Assembly (NCBI GenBank): GCA_963765935.1
Contig: CAVXXX010000001.1
Span: 434,001 to 498,000, forward strand
Source of the DNA: JAMXLG01 sp963765935
GTDB taxonomy: Bacteria; Vulcanimicrobiota; Vulcanimicrobiia; Vulcanimicrobiales; Vulcanimicrobiaceae
Direction of reading: 5' to 3'
Length of the DNA stretch: 64,000 nucleotides
The notes under the pieces were generated by a model, which saw only the letters and a program-made list of their open reading frames with translations, was not told where the DNA came from and did no database searches. Shown here piece after piece: positions 8,720 to 16,870 of this stretch (position 1 is its first letter; each line of letters starts with the position of its first letter). The position numbers were made by a program, and so were the translations under genes.

Positions 8720-9706
8720 TTATCGGCGGCTAAGGGCCGAAAGCTCTGCCGTTATCCGTTCAACCAAGGTGCGATGATCGTCGGGATCGCTGCCCGCGGT
8801 CCCCGTGACAACCGACTCGACTCCCCGAACCGCACGTTCGTACGCCACGCGCGCACGCCGCTCGCCGATACGCGCGGCGATGGGCCGAAGGACCCGTTCG
8901 CGCCATCGAGCGCGCGCAGGCAGCTCTCCGCCGGGACGCGCCAGTTCCCAAATCAACGAACACTCCGTCGCAAGCGCCGAGAGCAGCGGGATCGCCGCGC
9001 CGCGCGGATCGTTGGCGAAAAACTCCTGGGCAATCCCCATTGCCTGCGCGATCTTGCCTTCCACGAGCGCGCTTGCGTAGAGGTACGCTTTCGGGTCCTC
9101 GATCGCAAGCGACTCGCTCTCGAGTTCCTTATAGGTGATCTTCTTGCCGGAGAGCGCGAGCTTCTCGAGATCGTTGCGCACGGCGGCGAGCTCGACTTCG
9201 CTGCGCGTCAGTTCGGCGATGACGCGCGGTTCCGCCGTCGCGCCGAGCCGCTCGAGCGTTTCGTTGATGAAGCGCGTGCGGGTCTCTTCGTTCGCGGTCG
9301 TGTCAATGCGCAACGCCGCCCGGCCCAATTGCCCCCCGAGCGGTTGCGGACGCTGCGAACGCGGCGAGAGCAAATCCGTGATAACGAGCGTGTTTCCCGC
9401 GGGCACGTCTTCCGCCACGGCGAGCAGATCGCGGCGCGGCTGTGCTTTGAGTGCCTGCGCGTCGGTAACGAGCACGACGCGGCGCTCGGCAAGAAACGGC
9501 ATCGCCGAGAGCGCTTCGCGCACACGTCCCGCATCGGACCATTCCGATGCCGGGAACCGTTCGAGATTGAGGTCACGCATATCGAGCGGCAACAGACGAT
9601 CGAGCACCGCATCCACGGCGCGCTCCGCGAGCGCGCGTTCGGTGCCTTCAATGACAACGAGCGAACCGATCTTCGGCGCTTTATCCACAAACTCGTAATA
9701 CTTCAC
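8720..9706 (-). CDS. holA: DNA polymerase III subunit delta (HolA)
   Basis: Clamp-loader delta subunit, which opens the beta clamp. The 328 residues have the HolA layout: an N-terminal nucleotide-binding-like fold without a functional P loop (VKYYEFVDKAPKIGSLVVIEG), a middle stretch with PFLAERRVVLVTDA (the clamp-contact region) and a helical C-terminus. The start is the GTG at 9706, which overlaps the TGA of the SRPBCC gene (GTGA). A longer frame to 9814 would begin inside that gene and has no family resemblance. Confidence 0.85.
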   Translation of the reverse strand: MKYYEFVDKAPKIGSLVVIEGTERALAERAVDAVLDRLLPLDMRDLNLERFPASEWSDAGRVREALSAMPFLAERRVVLVTDAQALKAQPRRDLLAVAEDVPAGNTLVITDLLSPRSQRPQPLGGQLGRAALRIDTTANEETRTRFINETLERLGATAEPRVIAELTRSEVELAAVRNDLEKLALSGKKITYKELESESLAIEDPKAYLYASALVEGKIAQAMGIAQEFFANDPRGAAIPLLSALATECSLIWELARPGGELPARARWRERVLRPIAARIGERRARVAYERAVRGVESVVTGTAGSDPDDHRTLVERITAELSALSRR

Positions 9707-10164
9707 GGTGATTCCGCGTATCGCTTGAGCTGCGCAAGCGTTCGCACATTCTCCCTTCGAAAACCGGAGATCAGCAGCGGTGTAGCTATTTTGAAGAGAC
9801 CGGGTAAATCCCACGTCAGGCGCAACTCGCGAATGACGAACGTTCCGCCGTCTTTCGGTTCGAAACTGTAGCGGATGCGCGCGTCAACGTCGACGCTGAT
9901 CGGCCGCCGGATCTGCACGATCTGGTGGAAACCGATATGACTCGGCGGGTCGAATTCAGTAACCACACCGGACTTTTCGACCGGCGGTGCCTCGACGTAT
10001 GTCGTTCCCACCCGCACGGGATACGGCGTGACATTGTTCGTTCCGGCGAATGCGCTGGAGTTGGGAAGCCACGTGCCGTATTTCGGTAAGTCGGCGACGA
10101 TGCGGAAGACGACGTCCGGCGAAGCGCCGATCTGCGTCGTAAACCGGAAGTCCGAAACCGCCAT
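9703..10164 (-). CDS. SRPBCC/START-type lipid-binding-fold protein
   Basis: A 153-residue protein of the SRPBCC (polyketide cyclase/dehydrase-like) fold. The opening FRFTTQIGASPDVVFRIVAD and the Trp-rich LPKYGTWLPNS segment are typical of the family, which forms a helix-grip cavity for small hydrophobic ligands. No catalytic residues are apparent, so the ligand is unknown. It lies 12 bases after mtnA and is coupled to holA. Its function cannot be deduced from the neighbours. Confidence 0.75.
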   Translation of the reverse strand: MAVSDFRFTTQIGASPDVVFRIVADLPKYGTWLPNSSAFAGTNNVTPYPVRVGTTYVEAPPVEKSGVVTEFDPPSHIGFHQIVQIRRPISVDVDARIRYSFEPKDGGTFVIRELRLTWDLPGLFKIATPLLISGFRRENVRTLAQLKRYAESP

Positions 10165-10176
10165 CGCTGCGCCGCG

Positions 10177-11196
10177 CTAGACGAGCGCGCTGAAACTCGG
10201 TCGCTGTTGCAGCGAAGGGACCGTTTCCGGATACGGCGGTTTGACGACCCCGTATTCGGTGATGAAGGCGGTGACGAGATGTCCGGGCGTTACGTCGAAC
10301 GCCGGATTGTACACGTGCGCACCCGACATTGCAACGGTTGCGGGACCGAAGGACGTCACTTCTTCCGGCCGCCGTTCCTCGATGTGAATCGCTTCGCCGT
10401 TTTCGATCGAGAAATCAAACGTGCTGCGAGGCGCGGCCACGTAAAACGGAATACCGTGGTGCGCTGCCAGTACCGCAAGTCCATACGTGCCGATTTTATT
10501 TGCCGTATCACCGTTGCGCGCGATGCGATCGGCGCCGACGATTACGAGGTCGATGCCTTTGCGCTGCATCGCGATCGCGGCAGCGGCGTCAACTTGCAAG
10601 GTTGCGTCGACGTTCGCGTGCGCGAGCTCAAAATACGTCAGCCGTCCGCCTTGCAGCAGCGGACGCGTTTCATCGACGAACACGTGTGGCTTCTTCCCGG
10701 CGCGCGCGGCGTGGATGATAACGCCAAGCGCCGTGCCGCCGCCGGCTGTTGCAATCGGCCCGGTGTTGCAGTGCGTGAGAATCTTCGCGTTCTTCGCGAT
10801 CACGTCGAGACCCGCGTCGGCGATCGCTTTGTCGATTGCGATCTGCTCTCGATGAATCGCTTGCGCTTCCGCGAGCATATCGTCGGAGTGCGTAACACGA
10901 TCGACGGCCCACGCGAGATTCACGGCGGTCGGCCGTGCATGGCGCACGCGTTCGACGGAAGCGCGGAATTCGTCATCGTTGCGCGTCGTGCTGCGCAAGA
11001 GGGCGATACCGTACGCACCGAAGACGCCGATCGCGGGCGCGCCGCGCACGGCAAGGGTTTTAATCGCCTCTTCGATGTCATCCACCGTGCGCGCGCGCTT
11101 GCGTACGAGTTCGTGTGGAAGCAAGCGCTGATCGATGTACGAGACGGCATCGCCGTCCCACGTTACGGCGGAGAGATCTTCGTCGGTAAAAGACAT
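10177..11196 (-). CDS. mtnA: S-methyl-5-thioribose-1-phosphate isomerase MtnA
   Basis: Aldose-ketose isomerase of the methionine salvage pathway, converting methylthioribose-1-P to methylthioribulose-1-P. The 339 residues include the family marks RGAPAIGVFGAYG (51-63), the catalytic Cys143 in LTHCNTGPIATAG, and the catalytic Asp223 in VGADRIARNGD. The related eIF2B-type regulators lack this Cys/Asp pair, so the enzyme assignment is firm. No other mtn gene is nearby. The start codon lies inside a 10-base inverted repeat. Confidence 0.95.
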   Translation of the reverse strand: MSFTDEDLSAVTWDGDAVSYIDQRLLPHELVRKRARTVDDIEEAIKTLAVRGAPAIGVFGAYGIALLRSTTRNDDEFRASVERVRHARPTAVNLAWAVDRVTHSDDMLAEAQAIHREQIAIDKAIADAGLDVIAKNAKILTHCNTGPIATAGGGTALGVIIHAARAGKKPHVFVDETRPLLQGGRLTYFELAHANVDATLQVDAAAAIAMQRKGIDLVIVGADRIARNGDTANKIGTYGLAVLAAHHGIPFYVAAPRSTFDFSIENGEAIHIEERRPEEVTSFGPATVAMSGAHVYNPAFDVTPGHLVTAFITEYGVVKPPYPETVPSLQQRPSFSALV

Positions 11197-11224
11197 CGCG
11201 CCGAGCTTCGGGCCCGGCGCGATG
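11194..11224. promoter_or_regulatory. Inverted repeat covering the mtnA start codon
   Basis: CATCGCGCCG (11194-11203) and CGGCGCGATG (11215-11224) are perfect 10-base arms around an 11-base loop. The first arm includes the mtnA ATG (11196-11194). If transcription starts upstream, the hairpin would sequester the initiation region. No T run follows on either strand, so it is not a standard terminator. Confidence 0.5.
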
Positions 11225-11244
11225 AGTCCATGCGAGGTGGCGTT

Positions 11245-11538
11245 CTAGACGCCGGCTGGAACGCGTGCCGTATAACAGGTGCGGCAGTACACCGGACGAT
11301 CGCCGCGCGGACGGAACGGGACAGTCGTCGTGACGCCGCACTCGGCGCAAACTGCTTCAAAGCTCGGGCGCTGCGTTGCAGGCGCACCGTCACCGCTTTG
11401 CGCGCGGCGTGCTTGGCGGCACTCACGGCAGCGCTGCGGCTGATTTATAAAACCCTTCTCCGCAAAGAATTGCTGTTCGCGCGCAGAGAAAACGAACTGC
11501 GTTCCACAGTCCTTACAAGTCAGCATCTTGTCTTCCAC
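11245..11538 (-). CDS. Small double zinc-ribbon protein
   Basis: A 97-residue protein with two Cys4 zinc sites. The first is CKDCGTQFVFSAREQQFF followed by CRECR, matching the probable zinc-ribbon (zf-trcl-like) family. The second is CAECG followed by CRTC after RPVYC. The GTG at 11538 is preferred because GGAGG lies about ten bases upstream; the ATG at 11526 is an alternative. A longer frame to 11655 adds residues unlike the family. Such proteins are common and poorly characterised, with nucleic-acid or protein binding presumed. It lies 48 bases before mtnA and is read the same way. Confidence 0.75.
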   Translation of the reverse strand: MEDKMLTCKDCGTQFVFSAREQQFFAEKGFINQPQRCRECRQARRAQSGDGAPATQRPSFEAVCAECGVTTTVPFRPRGDRPVYCRTCYTARVPAGV

Positions 11539-11676
11539 TGGGTCGGAGCCTCCGGGCGTCATTTGAAGATGGACCTGCGCCGGAAGCGCAAATCCGGGCT
11601 TGCTCAAATGCGACTTTGGTAAGAGAACCCCTCCTTTGGAACGGTAGCCAGGCAAGCGTCCTGCCCTTGCGTGATT

Positions 11677-11703
11677 TACTTATGTATTGTAAGCTACTTA
11701 TGT
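11677..11703 (+). promoter_or_regulatory. Direct and inverted repeats in the YceI promoter region
   Basis: TACTTATGT occurs at 11677-11685 and again at 11695-11703. Between them is the small inverted repeat TAAG-CTA-CTTA (11690-11700). A TATATAG/TATAGC box follows at about 11704-11713 and AAAGGAG at 11718-11724. The arrangement looks like a repressor site next to a -10 box for the downstream gene. The regulator is unknown. Confidence 0.4.
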
Positions 11704-11736
11704 TATATAGCTATACCAAAGGAGAACGCTAGAACA

Positions 11737-12276
11737 ATGACGGCTTTTGCCCTCGACCCGGCCCATTCGCAGGTCGAGTTCGTCGTACGACACATGGTGA
11801 TTTCGAAGGTCCGCGGCAGCTTCGGCTCGTTCCGCGTCGATCTCGATGTCGACGAAACCACGAACCTGCCAACCTCCGTGAATGCGGAAATCGATGCAGC
11901 TTCAATCGACACGAAGGTTGCGGACCGCGACGCGCACTTGCGTTCGGCGGACTTCCTCCACGTCGAACTTCACGACAAGCTCTCGTTCCGTAGCACGCGG
12001 ATCAGCGGAACGCCCGACGATTTCAAGATCGACGGCGCCCTGACGATTCACGGCACGACGCGTCCGGTGACGCTCAGCGCATCGGTCGACGGTCGCCTCA
12101 ACGATCCGTGGGGCAACGATCGTATTGCCTATAGCGCGAAGACGAAGGTCAATCGCAAAGACTTCGGCCTCACCTGGAATCAGGCGTTGGAGACCGGCGG
12201 CCTACTCGTCGGCGAGGACATCGAGATCGAACTCACCCTCGAAGCGGTCAAAGTCCAGCAAGCAGCCGCAGTCTAG
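11737..12276 (+). CDS. YceI-family lipocalin-like protein
   Basis: A 179-residue YceI-family protein. The family forms a beta barrel that binds isoprenoid-type lipids, and members are often tied to stress or quinone handling. The opening FALDPAHSQVEFVVRHMVISKVRGSF and the later GTTRPVTLSASVDG region are standard family features. No signal peptide is seen with the ATG at 11737, so this copy is predicted cytoplasmic. AAAGGAG lies 12 bases upstream. An alternative upstream ATG at 11671 would add residues unlike the family. It converges on the riboflavin block and overlaps the small acidic frame by four bases. Confidence 0.9.
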   Translation: MTAFALDPAHSQVEFVVRHMVISKVRGSFGSFRVDLDVDETTNLPTSVNAEIDAASIDTKVADRDAHLRSADFLHVELHDKLSFRSTRISGTPDDFKIDGALTIHGTTRPVTLSASVDGRLNDPWGNDRIAYSAKTKVNRKDFGLTWNQALETGGLLVGEDIEIELTLEAVKVQQAAAV

Positions 12277-12392
12277 TCGGTATCGTCGGCATCGTCGGGC
12301 TCGTCGTCATCCTTTTTGATGATGACGGGCTCCGGTCCGTTGTCCGTTTCATCAACCGGCGGATCGAGATCGTCGTCGATATCTTCGTTCAT
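12273..12392 (-). CDS. Small acidic protein coupled to ribH
   Basis: A 39-residue frame starting MNEDIDDDLDPPVDETDNG and ending in an Asp/Glu-rich tail (KKDDDEPDDADDTD). It contains about 18 acidic residues. Its ATG overlaps the ribH stop in an ATGA junction like the others in this block, which is the main reason to treat it as real. It has no known domain. Its last four bases overlap the end of the convergent YceI gene. An intrinsically disordered product is expected. Confidence 0.5.
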   Translation of the reverse strand: MNEDIDDDLDPPVDETDNGPEPVIIKKDDDEPDDADDTD

Positions 12393-12898
12393 GCCCGGAA
12401 CCCCGCTCGCGGTAATTTCTTCGGAATCTGAAGGAGCGTCGCAGCCGCAATGGCGGCTTCGTAGCCCTTATCGCCATGTTTGGGATCAGCGCGCTCTTGC
12501 GCTTGCTCCATGTTATCCGTGGTCAGCACGCCGAAGCCGATCGGCACGCCGAGTGCAAGTTGCACGTCCATGATGCCGCGCGCGCATTCGCCGGCGACAA
12601 ACTCAAAGTGCGGAGTCTCGCCGCGAATGACGATGCCCACGGCAACGACGCCGTCGACACTTTCATTTTCGATCACCAGGCGGCACGCAAGCGGCAACTC
12701 GAAGCAGCCCGGAACATCGAACACCTTGACGTCATGCGCATCGACGCCACAATCCGCGAGCGCGCGCTTCGCTCCATCCACGAGCCAGTCACTCAGCTGC
12801 GTGTAGAATCGCGCTGCGATGATTGTAAAACGTTTGCCCGCGCAATCCGGCGCGCGCAGTGCATTGAGACGTCCGTTTTGTTCGCTCTTCGGCTTCAA
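12389..12898 (-). CDS. ribH: 6,7-dimethyl-8-ribityllumazine synthase RibH
   Basis: Lumazine synthase, joining the ribityl-amino-uracil with dihydroxybutanone phosphate before RibE. The 169 residues carry the family motifs FDVPGCFELPLAC and VVAVGIVIRGETPHFEFVAG, where the His of TPHF is catalytic, plus GFGVLTTDN. Family subunits assemble into pentamers or capsids. It is coupled to ribBA by an ATGA overlap and has about 20 extra N-terminal residues compared with compact homologs. Confidence 0.95.
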   Translation of the reverse strand: MKPKSEQNGRLNALRAPDCAGKRFTIIAARFYTQLSDWLVDGAKRALADCGVDAHDVKVFDVPGCFELPLACRLVIENESVDGVVAVGIVIRGETPHFEFVAGECARGIMDVQLALGVPIGFGVLTTDNMEQAQERADPKHGDKGYEAAIAAATLLQIPKKLPRAGFRA

Positions 12899-14304
12899 GA
12901 CGCAACCGTTTCGTCGAACATGTGTCCGAGTTTGGCCCGCTTTGTCGCCATGTATCGCTTGTTGTGCACGGTCGGCTGCGTTTGCATCGCAACGCGACCG
13001 ATGATCTTTAGCCCATAGCCTTCCAATCCGAAGATCTTGCGCGGATTGTTGGTGATCAAGCGCATCTCTTTGATCCCGAGATCGGCGAGAATCTGGGATC
13101 CGATGCCGTAGTCGCGTTTGTCGACCGGCAGCCCGAGCGCGAGGTTGGCCTCAACCGTGTCCGCGCCGCGATCTTGCAGTTCGTATGCCCGCAGTTTGTT
13201 GGCAAGGCCGATGCCGCGCCCTTCTTGCCGCAGATACAGGAAGACGCCGCGTCCTTCTTTAGCGATCATCGTCATCGCACCGTCGCGTTGCGCCGCACAA
13301 TCGCAGCGAATGGAATGAAGCGCGTCACCGGTCAAACACTCCGAGTGCACGCGCACGAGCACGTCCTTGCCGTCGCTGATATCGCCCATTACGAGCGCGA
13401 CGTGGGTGTTGCCGTCGATCGTTGTTTCGTAGGCAACGCCCGTCCAATCGCCGGCCGTGGTCGGCAGAGTGAACTCCGCGATCTTTTTTACGAGTTTTTC
13501 GGTTCGCATACGGTATGCAATGAGATCCTTTACGGTGATGAGCCGAAGGCCGTGGCGGTCGGCATATTTCCGTAACCCGTCCAAGCGCTCCATCGTTCCG
13601 TCTTCCGCCATGATTTCGCAGATCACGCCGGCCGGATAGAGCCCCGCAAGGCGCGCGAGATCCACGGAGGCTTCGGTTTGACCCGCACGAACGAGCACGC
13701 CACCGTCGCGGGCGCGCAGCGGAAACGTATGCCCCGGACGCAAGAAATCGGTCGAGGTCGCGTTCGGATCGATCAATTTTTTGATCGTCGCCGCGCGATC
13801 GTGCGCCGAAATGCCGGTCGTCGTAACACCCCGCGCTTCGACCGAAACGGTGAACGCCGTCTCGTGAACGGCGGTGTTTTCACTCACCATCTGCGGGATC
13901 TGCAGATGATCTAGGCGATTGCCGAGCATCGGCACGCAGATCAGTCCGCCGGCCTCTTTGCGCATGAAGTTGATCGCTTCGGGCGTCACCATCTGCGCCG
14001 CCATCACGAGATCGCCTTCGTTCTCCCGGTCCTCGTCGTCGAGCACTACGACCATCTTGCCGGCGCGAATATCATCGATCGCATCCTCGATCGAATCGAA
14101 TTGGCTCTGCTCTTGCTCTCCCGACGGCGCCAATTCCGGAAGCACCCGGGTCAGCCGTTGCAAGGTGCGATACGATGGCTCTCGCCGGCCGGAGCGCAGC
14201 AGCGATACCGCCGACTCGGTTACGCCGGTTCGCTGCGCAAGCTCGGAAGCGGAAAGGCCCGCGGCTTCCATAGCCGCGTTGAGTGAATCGGCGAAGAGGC
14301 TCAT
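12895..14304 (-). CDS. ribBA: HTH-RibBA fusion: DHBP synthase / GTP cyclohydrolase II
   Basis: A bifunctional enzyme that starts both branches of riboflavin synthesis. Residues about 8-58 form a Cro/CI-type helix-turn-helix (LSASELAQRTGVTESAVSLL then GRREPSYRTLQRL). About 70-270 is DHBP synthase, with DDEDRENEGDLV and the RPGHTFPLRA region. About 275-460 is GTP cyclohydrolase II, with the zinc cysteines in ECLTGDALHSIRCDCAAQ and RQEGRGIGL. Ordinary RibBA is about 400 residues and lacks the HTH; 469 here reflects the added domain. The gene has its own promoter although it sits inside the rib cluster. Autoregulation by the HTH is a reasonable but untested inference. Confidence 0.93.
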   Translation of the reverse strand: MSLFADSLNAAMEAAGLSASELAQRTGVTESAVSLLRSGRREPSYRTLQRLTRVLPELAPSGEQEQSQFDSIEDAIDDIRAGKMVVVLDDEDRENEGDLVMAAQMVTPEAINFMRKEAGGLICVPMLGNRLDHLQIPQMVSENTAVHETAFTVSVEARGVTTTGISAHDRAATIKKLIDPNATSTDFLRPGHTFPLRARDGGVLVRAGQTEASVDLARLAGLYPAGVICEIMAEDGTMERLDGLRKYADRHGLRLITVKDLIAYRMRTEKLVKKIAEFTLPTTAGDWTGVAYETTIDGNTHVALVMGDISDGKDVLVRVHSECLTGDALHSIRCDCAAQRDGAMTMIAKEGRGVFLYLRQEGRGIGLANKLRAYELQDRGADTVEANLALGLPVDKRDYGIGSQILADLGIKEMRLITNNPRKIFGLEGYGLKIIGRVAMQTQPTVHNKRYMATKRAKLGHMFDETVAS

Positions 14305-14310
14305 GCCCCC

Positions 14311-14339
14311 ACCGTAGGCCCCGACTTTACAAATGTCAA
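14311..14339 (-). promoter_or_regulatory. Consensus promoter for leaderless ribBA transcript
   Basis: On the minus strand TTGACA (14339-14334), a 17-base spacer and TACGGT (14316-14311) are followed by only six bases before the ribBA ATG (14304). Transcription would therefore begin at or next to the A of the ATG, giving a leaderless mRNA. No Shine-Dalgarno sequence and no room for an FMN riboswitch exist. The inverted repeat CCGCT-AAA-AGCGG (14341-14353) abuts the -35 box and is a candidate operator. Confidence 0.7.
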
Positions 14340-14364
14340 GCCGCTAAAAGCGGCGACGCGGCGC

Positions 14365-14733
14365 CTACGGCTGCCAGAGCTGAATGGGATTCCCTTCGGG
14401 GTCCTTCAACTCGGCGAAGCGTCCGTACGGGTACGTTTCCGGGTCAACGGCGACCGCGACGCCCATCCCTCGAAGCTGCTCCACGATCGCGTCGAGGTCC
14501 GCGACGCGGAAGTTGAGCATGAACGAAAACTTCTGCTCTCCGAACATGTCCGTCGTTCGATCGAACGGCTGAAACACTAACGGACCCGCGTCTGCCATCC
14601 ATGGCTCGTGGTCGGAGTCCGCCGACGTTCTTGTGACGCCGAGGGCGGATTCATACCACGCGGCCAGTCCTTCGGGATCGTCTGCGCGGAAAAAGAAGCC
14701 ACCGAAGCCGAGAACTTTTGCGTTACTAGCCAT
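14365..14733 (-). CDS. VOC/glyoxalase-family protein
   Basis: A 122-residue vicinal-oxygen-chelate fold protein. GFGGFFFRADDPEGLAAWYESALG is the typical first beta-alpha unit, and GRFAELKDPEGNPIQLWQP the typical end with a metal-ligand Glu. The family includes glyoxalases, dioxygenases and resistance proteins; short single-domain members like this cannot be assigned a substrate from sequence. Its ATG overlaps the thioesterase stop by eight bases. Confidence 0.8.
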   Translation of the reverse strand: MASNAKVLGFGGFFFRADDPEGLAAWYESALGVTRTSADSDHEPWMADAGPLVFQPFDRTTDMFGEQKFSFMLNFRVADLDAIVEQLRGMGVAVAVDPETYPYGRFAELKDPEGNPIQLWQP

Positions 14734-15190
14734 GCGCGACGTTCCTCGATGAGGCGTGCAGCAGTGACTGTCGCAGTTGCGGTGGGAGCGGGCGGCTTTT
14801 CTTCGTTTCGCGGTCCATACACGCGACGGTTAGCGACATCACGGCGATCGCCTGTTCCGTACGCTCGTTGAAAATGACGGTCTTCCATCTGATGCTCGAT
14901 GCGCCCACTTTTTCGAGGTGCGTGCGCATGCGCAGCCAATCGCCCATGAGCGCCGGCGCATGATACTCCGCTTCCGCGCGAACGCGCGGTAACCAAAAGT
15001 CGAGTTCTTCGAAGACGCGATCGTACGGAAAACCAAGTTCGCGGAACATCTCCATTTCCGCGTACTCGGCGAAGCGCCAATACGTCGGGAAGTACATGAT
15101 GCCCGCGATATCGACATCGGCCCACTGAACGGGTAAACGGGCTTCGAAGACGCGCGCGTTTTCCGCAAGGGTGTCTTTGAACCGCGTCAT
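14726..15190 (-). CDS. Acyl-CoA thioesterase of the hotdog (4HBT) family
   Basis: A 154-residue hotdog-fold thioesterase. FEARLPVQWADVDIAGIMYFPTYWRFAEYA matches the 4-hydroxybenzoyl-CoA thioesterase/YbgC group, whose catalytic Asp sits in the WADVD...G segment. The start is the ATG at 15190, overlapping the ribE stop (ATGA); a longer frame is not family-like. It is located between riboflavin genes, but thioesterase chemistry is not part of that pathway, so operon membership may reflect dosage rather than pathway. Confidence 0.82.
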   Translation of the reverse strand: MTRFKDTLAENARVFEARLPVQWADVDIAGIMYFPTYWRFAEYAEMEMFRELGFPYDRVFEELDFWLPRVRAEAEYHAPALMGDWLRMRTHLEKVGASSIRWKTVIFNERTEQAIAVMSLTVACMDRETKKSRPLPPQLRQSLLHASSRNVAHG

Positions 15191-15786
15191 TTCATGCTCG
15201 CAATGACGCTCGCGGCATAGCGTGCCATCGGATCGACTTCGAGATTCACGAGCGAGCCCACCGGGCGTTCCCCGAGCGTCGTACGCGCAAGCGTCTCCGG
15301 AATCAAAGCCAGCTCGAACCAATCGTCGCCAACGCCGGCAACCGTGAGGCTCACGCCGTCGACGGCGATAAAGGCTTTGTCAACGATCATCGGCGCAAGC
15401 AATTTAGGGCGTTCGATGCGTACGCGCTCCCCTTGTCCTTCGGGCGTACGCGCGAGAACGCGGGCAGCGGTATCGACATGGCCGTACACAAAGTGGCCGC
15501 CCATGCGATCGCCGATTCGCAGCGAATATTCCAGATTGACGCGTTCGCCGGGTGTCAGCGCGGAGAAGTTACTGCGTGCGATCGTTTCCGGAATCACGTC
15601 GAAACGAATGCGATCGCCGTCTACCGCCGTCGCGGTGAGGCAAACGCCGTTGACTGCAATCGAATCCTTGATCTCCGGTTGTTCATCCGCCGCACCCTCG
15701 CTCGCGATCACAAGCGTCACCCCGCCGTCTTTCAGCGTTTCATGTGATACGACCGTTCCGCGATAGCCGATCAATCCGCTAAACAT
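15187..15786 (-). CDS. ribE: Riboflavin synthase alpha subunit RibE
   Basis: Dismutates two lumazine molecules to riboflavin and the ribityl-pyrimidine. The 199 residues form two similar barrels. MFSGLIGYRGTV is the conserved N-terminus, VNGVCLTATAV the first barrel mark, GHFVYGHVDTAARV the junction, and VDGVSLTVAGV the second-barrel repeat. The ATG at 15786 is chosen over a GTG four codons earlier, because family members begin MFSG or MFTG. It overlaps the end of ribD by eight bases. Confidence 0.95.
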   Translation of the reverse strand: MFSGLIGYRGTVVSHETLKDGGVTLVIASEGAADEQPEIKDSIAVNGVCLTATAVDGDRIRFDVIPETIARSNFSALTPGERVNLEYSLRIGDRMGGHFVYGHVDTAARVLARTPEGQGERVRIERPKLLAPMIVDKAFIAVDGVSLTVAGVGDDWFELALIPETLARTTLGERPVGSLVNLEVDPMARYAASVIASMK

Positions 15787-16870
15787 CGAAAAGCCCACTC
15801 AACACAACGTCACGTCCTACCATTTCCATCCGGTCGAACCGAAAACTCCGGCGAAGCGTTGCGAGGTCGGCGCCGGCCAACACCGCAACCGCATTTCGTG
15901 CGGTGAGCAACACCGGCGCGATTGCCCAATAGAACCGGTCGACGACACCGGCGGCAATCATCCGCGCACCGAGCGTCGGACCGCCTTCGCAAAGAATACT
16001 CTGCACGCCACGCTCGCGCAGCGCCGCCATCGCGTCGCGCAGATTCAATTCCGATTCGTTCTTCCCGCCCACAAACAACACGTCCGCAACGTCGCGTACA
16101 TTTTCAAAGCGATCGCGCGCGCCGCTTGGCGCAAGCACGATGGTCCGGTCGTAATCTTCGGTCGGAGCAAAAACGCGGCTGTCCTCCGGAATCGTGTCGG
16201 TTTCGCAGGCAATGATCCGTTTGAATGGGCGTAAACGGTGCGACGGCGGACGAACGGTGAGCTGCGGGTCATCCACGCGGACCGTTCCGGCCCCGACCAT
16301 GATCGCGTCGTAAGTAATGCGCAAGTCGCGAACGTACAGTCGCTCTTCTTCGCACGTAATCCACTCTTGCACGCCGGGTTGCGACGTGATCCGTCCGTCA
16401 AGCGACATCGCCATCTTCAAAGCGACAAACGGACGATGATGCGTGACCGCGTATGCGAACGGCTCGACCAATGCGGCGGCGCGCGGGTCGTCGATGATGT
16501 CCACCGCAATACCGGCGTCGCGCAATGACGCGATTCCGCCGCCGTCGGTTTTCGGATTCGGATCGCGCGTACCGATTACGACGCGCGCCACACGGGCATC
16601 GATCAATGCGCGCGAACAAGCCGGCGTTCGTCCGACGTGATTGCAGGGTTCGAGCGTGACATACACCGTTGCACCGCGCGCGTCACCCGCTTGCGCAAGC
16701 GCATTTGCTTCGGCATGCGGATCTCCCGCGCGATGATGATATCCTTCGCCGGCGACGTGTCCGTCGCGCACGACAACCGCGCCGACCGCGGGATTCGGAG
16801 CGGTCGACCCAATTCCGCGGGCCGCGAGTTCGAATGCGCGGTCCATGAAGAGCCGGTCGTGCGGGGTCAC
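15779..16870 (-). CDS. ribD: Bifunctional deaminase/reductase RibD
   Basis: Deaminates and then reduces the pyrimidine intermediate of riboflavin synthesis. The 363 residues have a zinc deaminase domain (HAEANAL and the Cys pair in LEPCNHVGRTPAC) followed by a DHFR-like reductase domain (ALKMAMSLDGRI, LCEGGPTLGARM). The length is standard. The start is the GTG at 16870, overlapping the comF stop (GTGA), with GGGAGG close upstream. A frame to 16999 would lie inside comF. Confidence 0.94.
   Translation of the reverse strand: MTPHDRLFMDRAFELAARGIGSTAPNPAVGAVVVRDGHVAGEGYHHRAGDPHAEANALAQAGDARGATVYVTLEPCNHVGRTPACSRALIDARVARVVIGTRDPNPKTDGGGIASLRDAGIAVDIIDDPRAAALVEPFAYAVTHHRPFVALKMAMSLDGRITSQPGVQEWITCEEERLYVRDLRITYDAIMVGAGTVRVDDPQLTVRPPSHRLRPFKRIIACETDTIPEDSRVFAPTEDYDRTIVLAPSGARDRFENVRDVADVLFVGGKNESELNLRDAMAALRERGVQSILCEGGPTLGARMIAAGVVDRFYWAIAPVLLTARNAVAVLAGADLATLRRSFRFDRMEMVGRDVVLSGLFDV

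Noticed and set aside
10207..11622. Plus-strand frame of 471 codons opposite mtnA and the zinc-ribbon gene
   Set aside because: It mirrors mtnA codons, has no domain and spans two genes and their gap. It is an antisense shadow.
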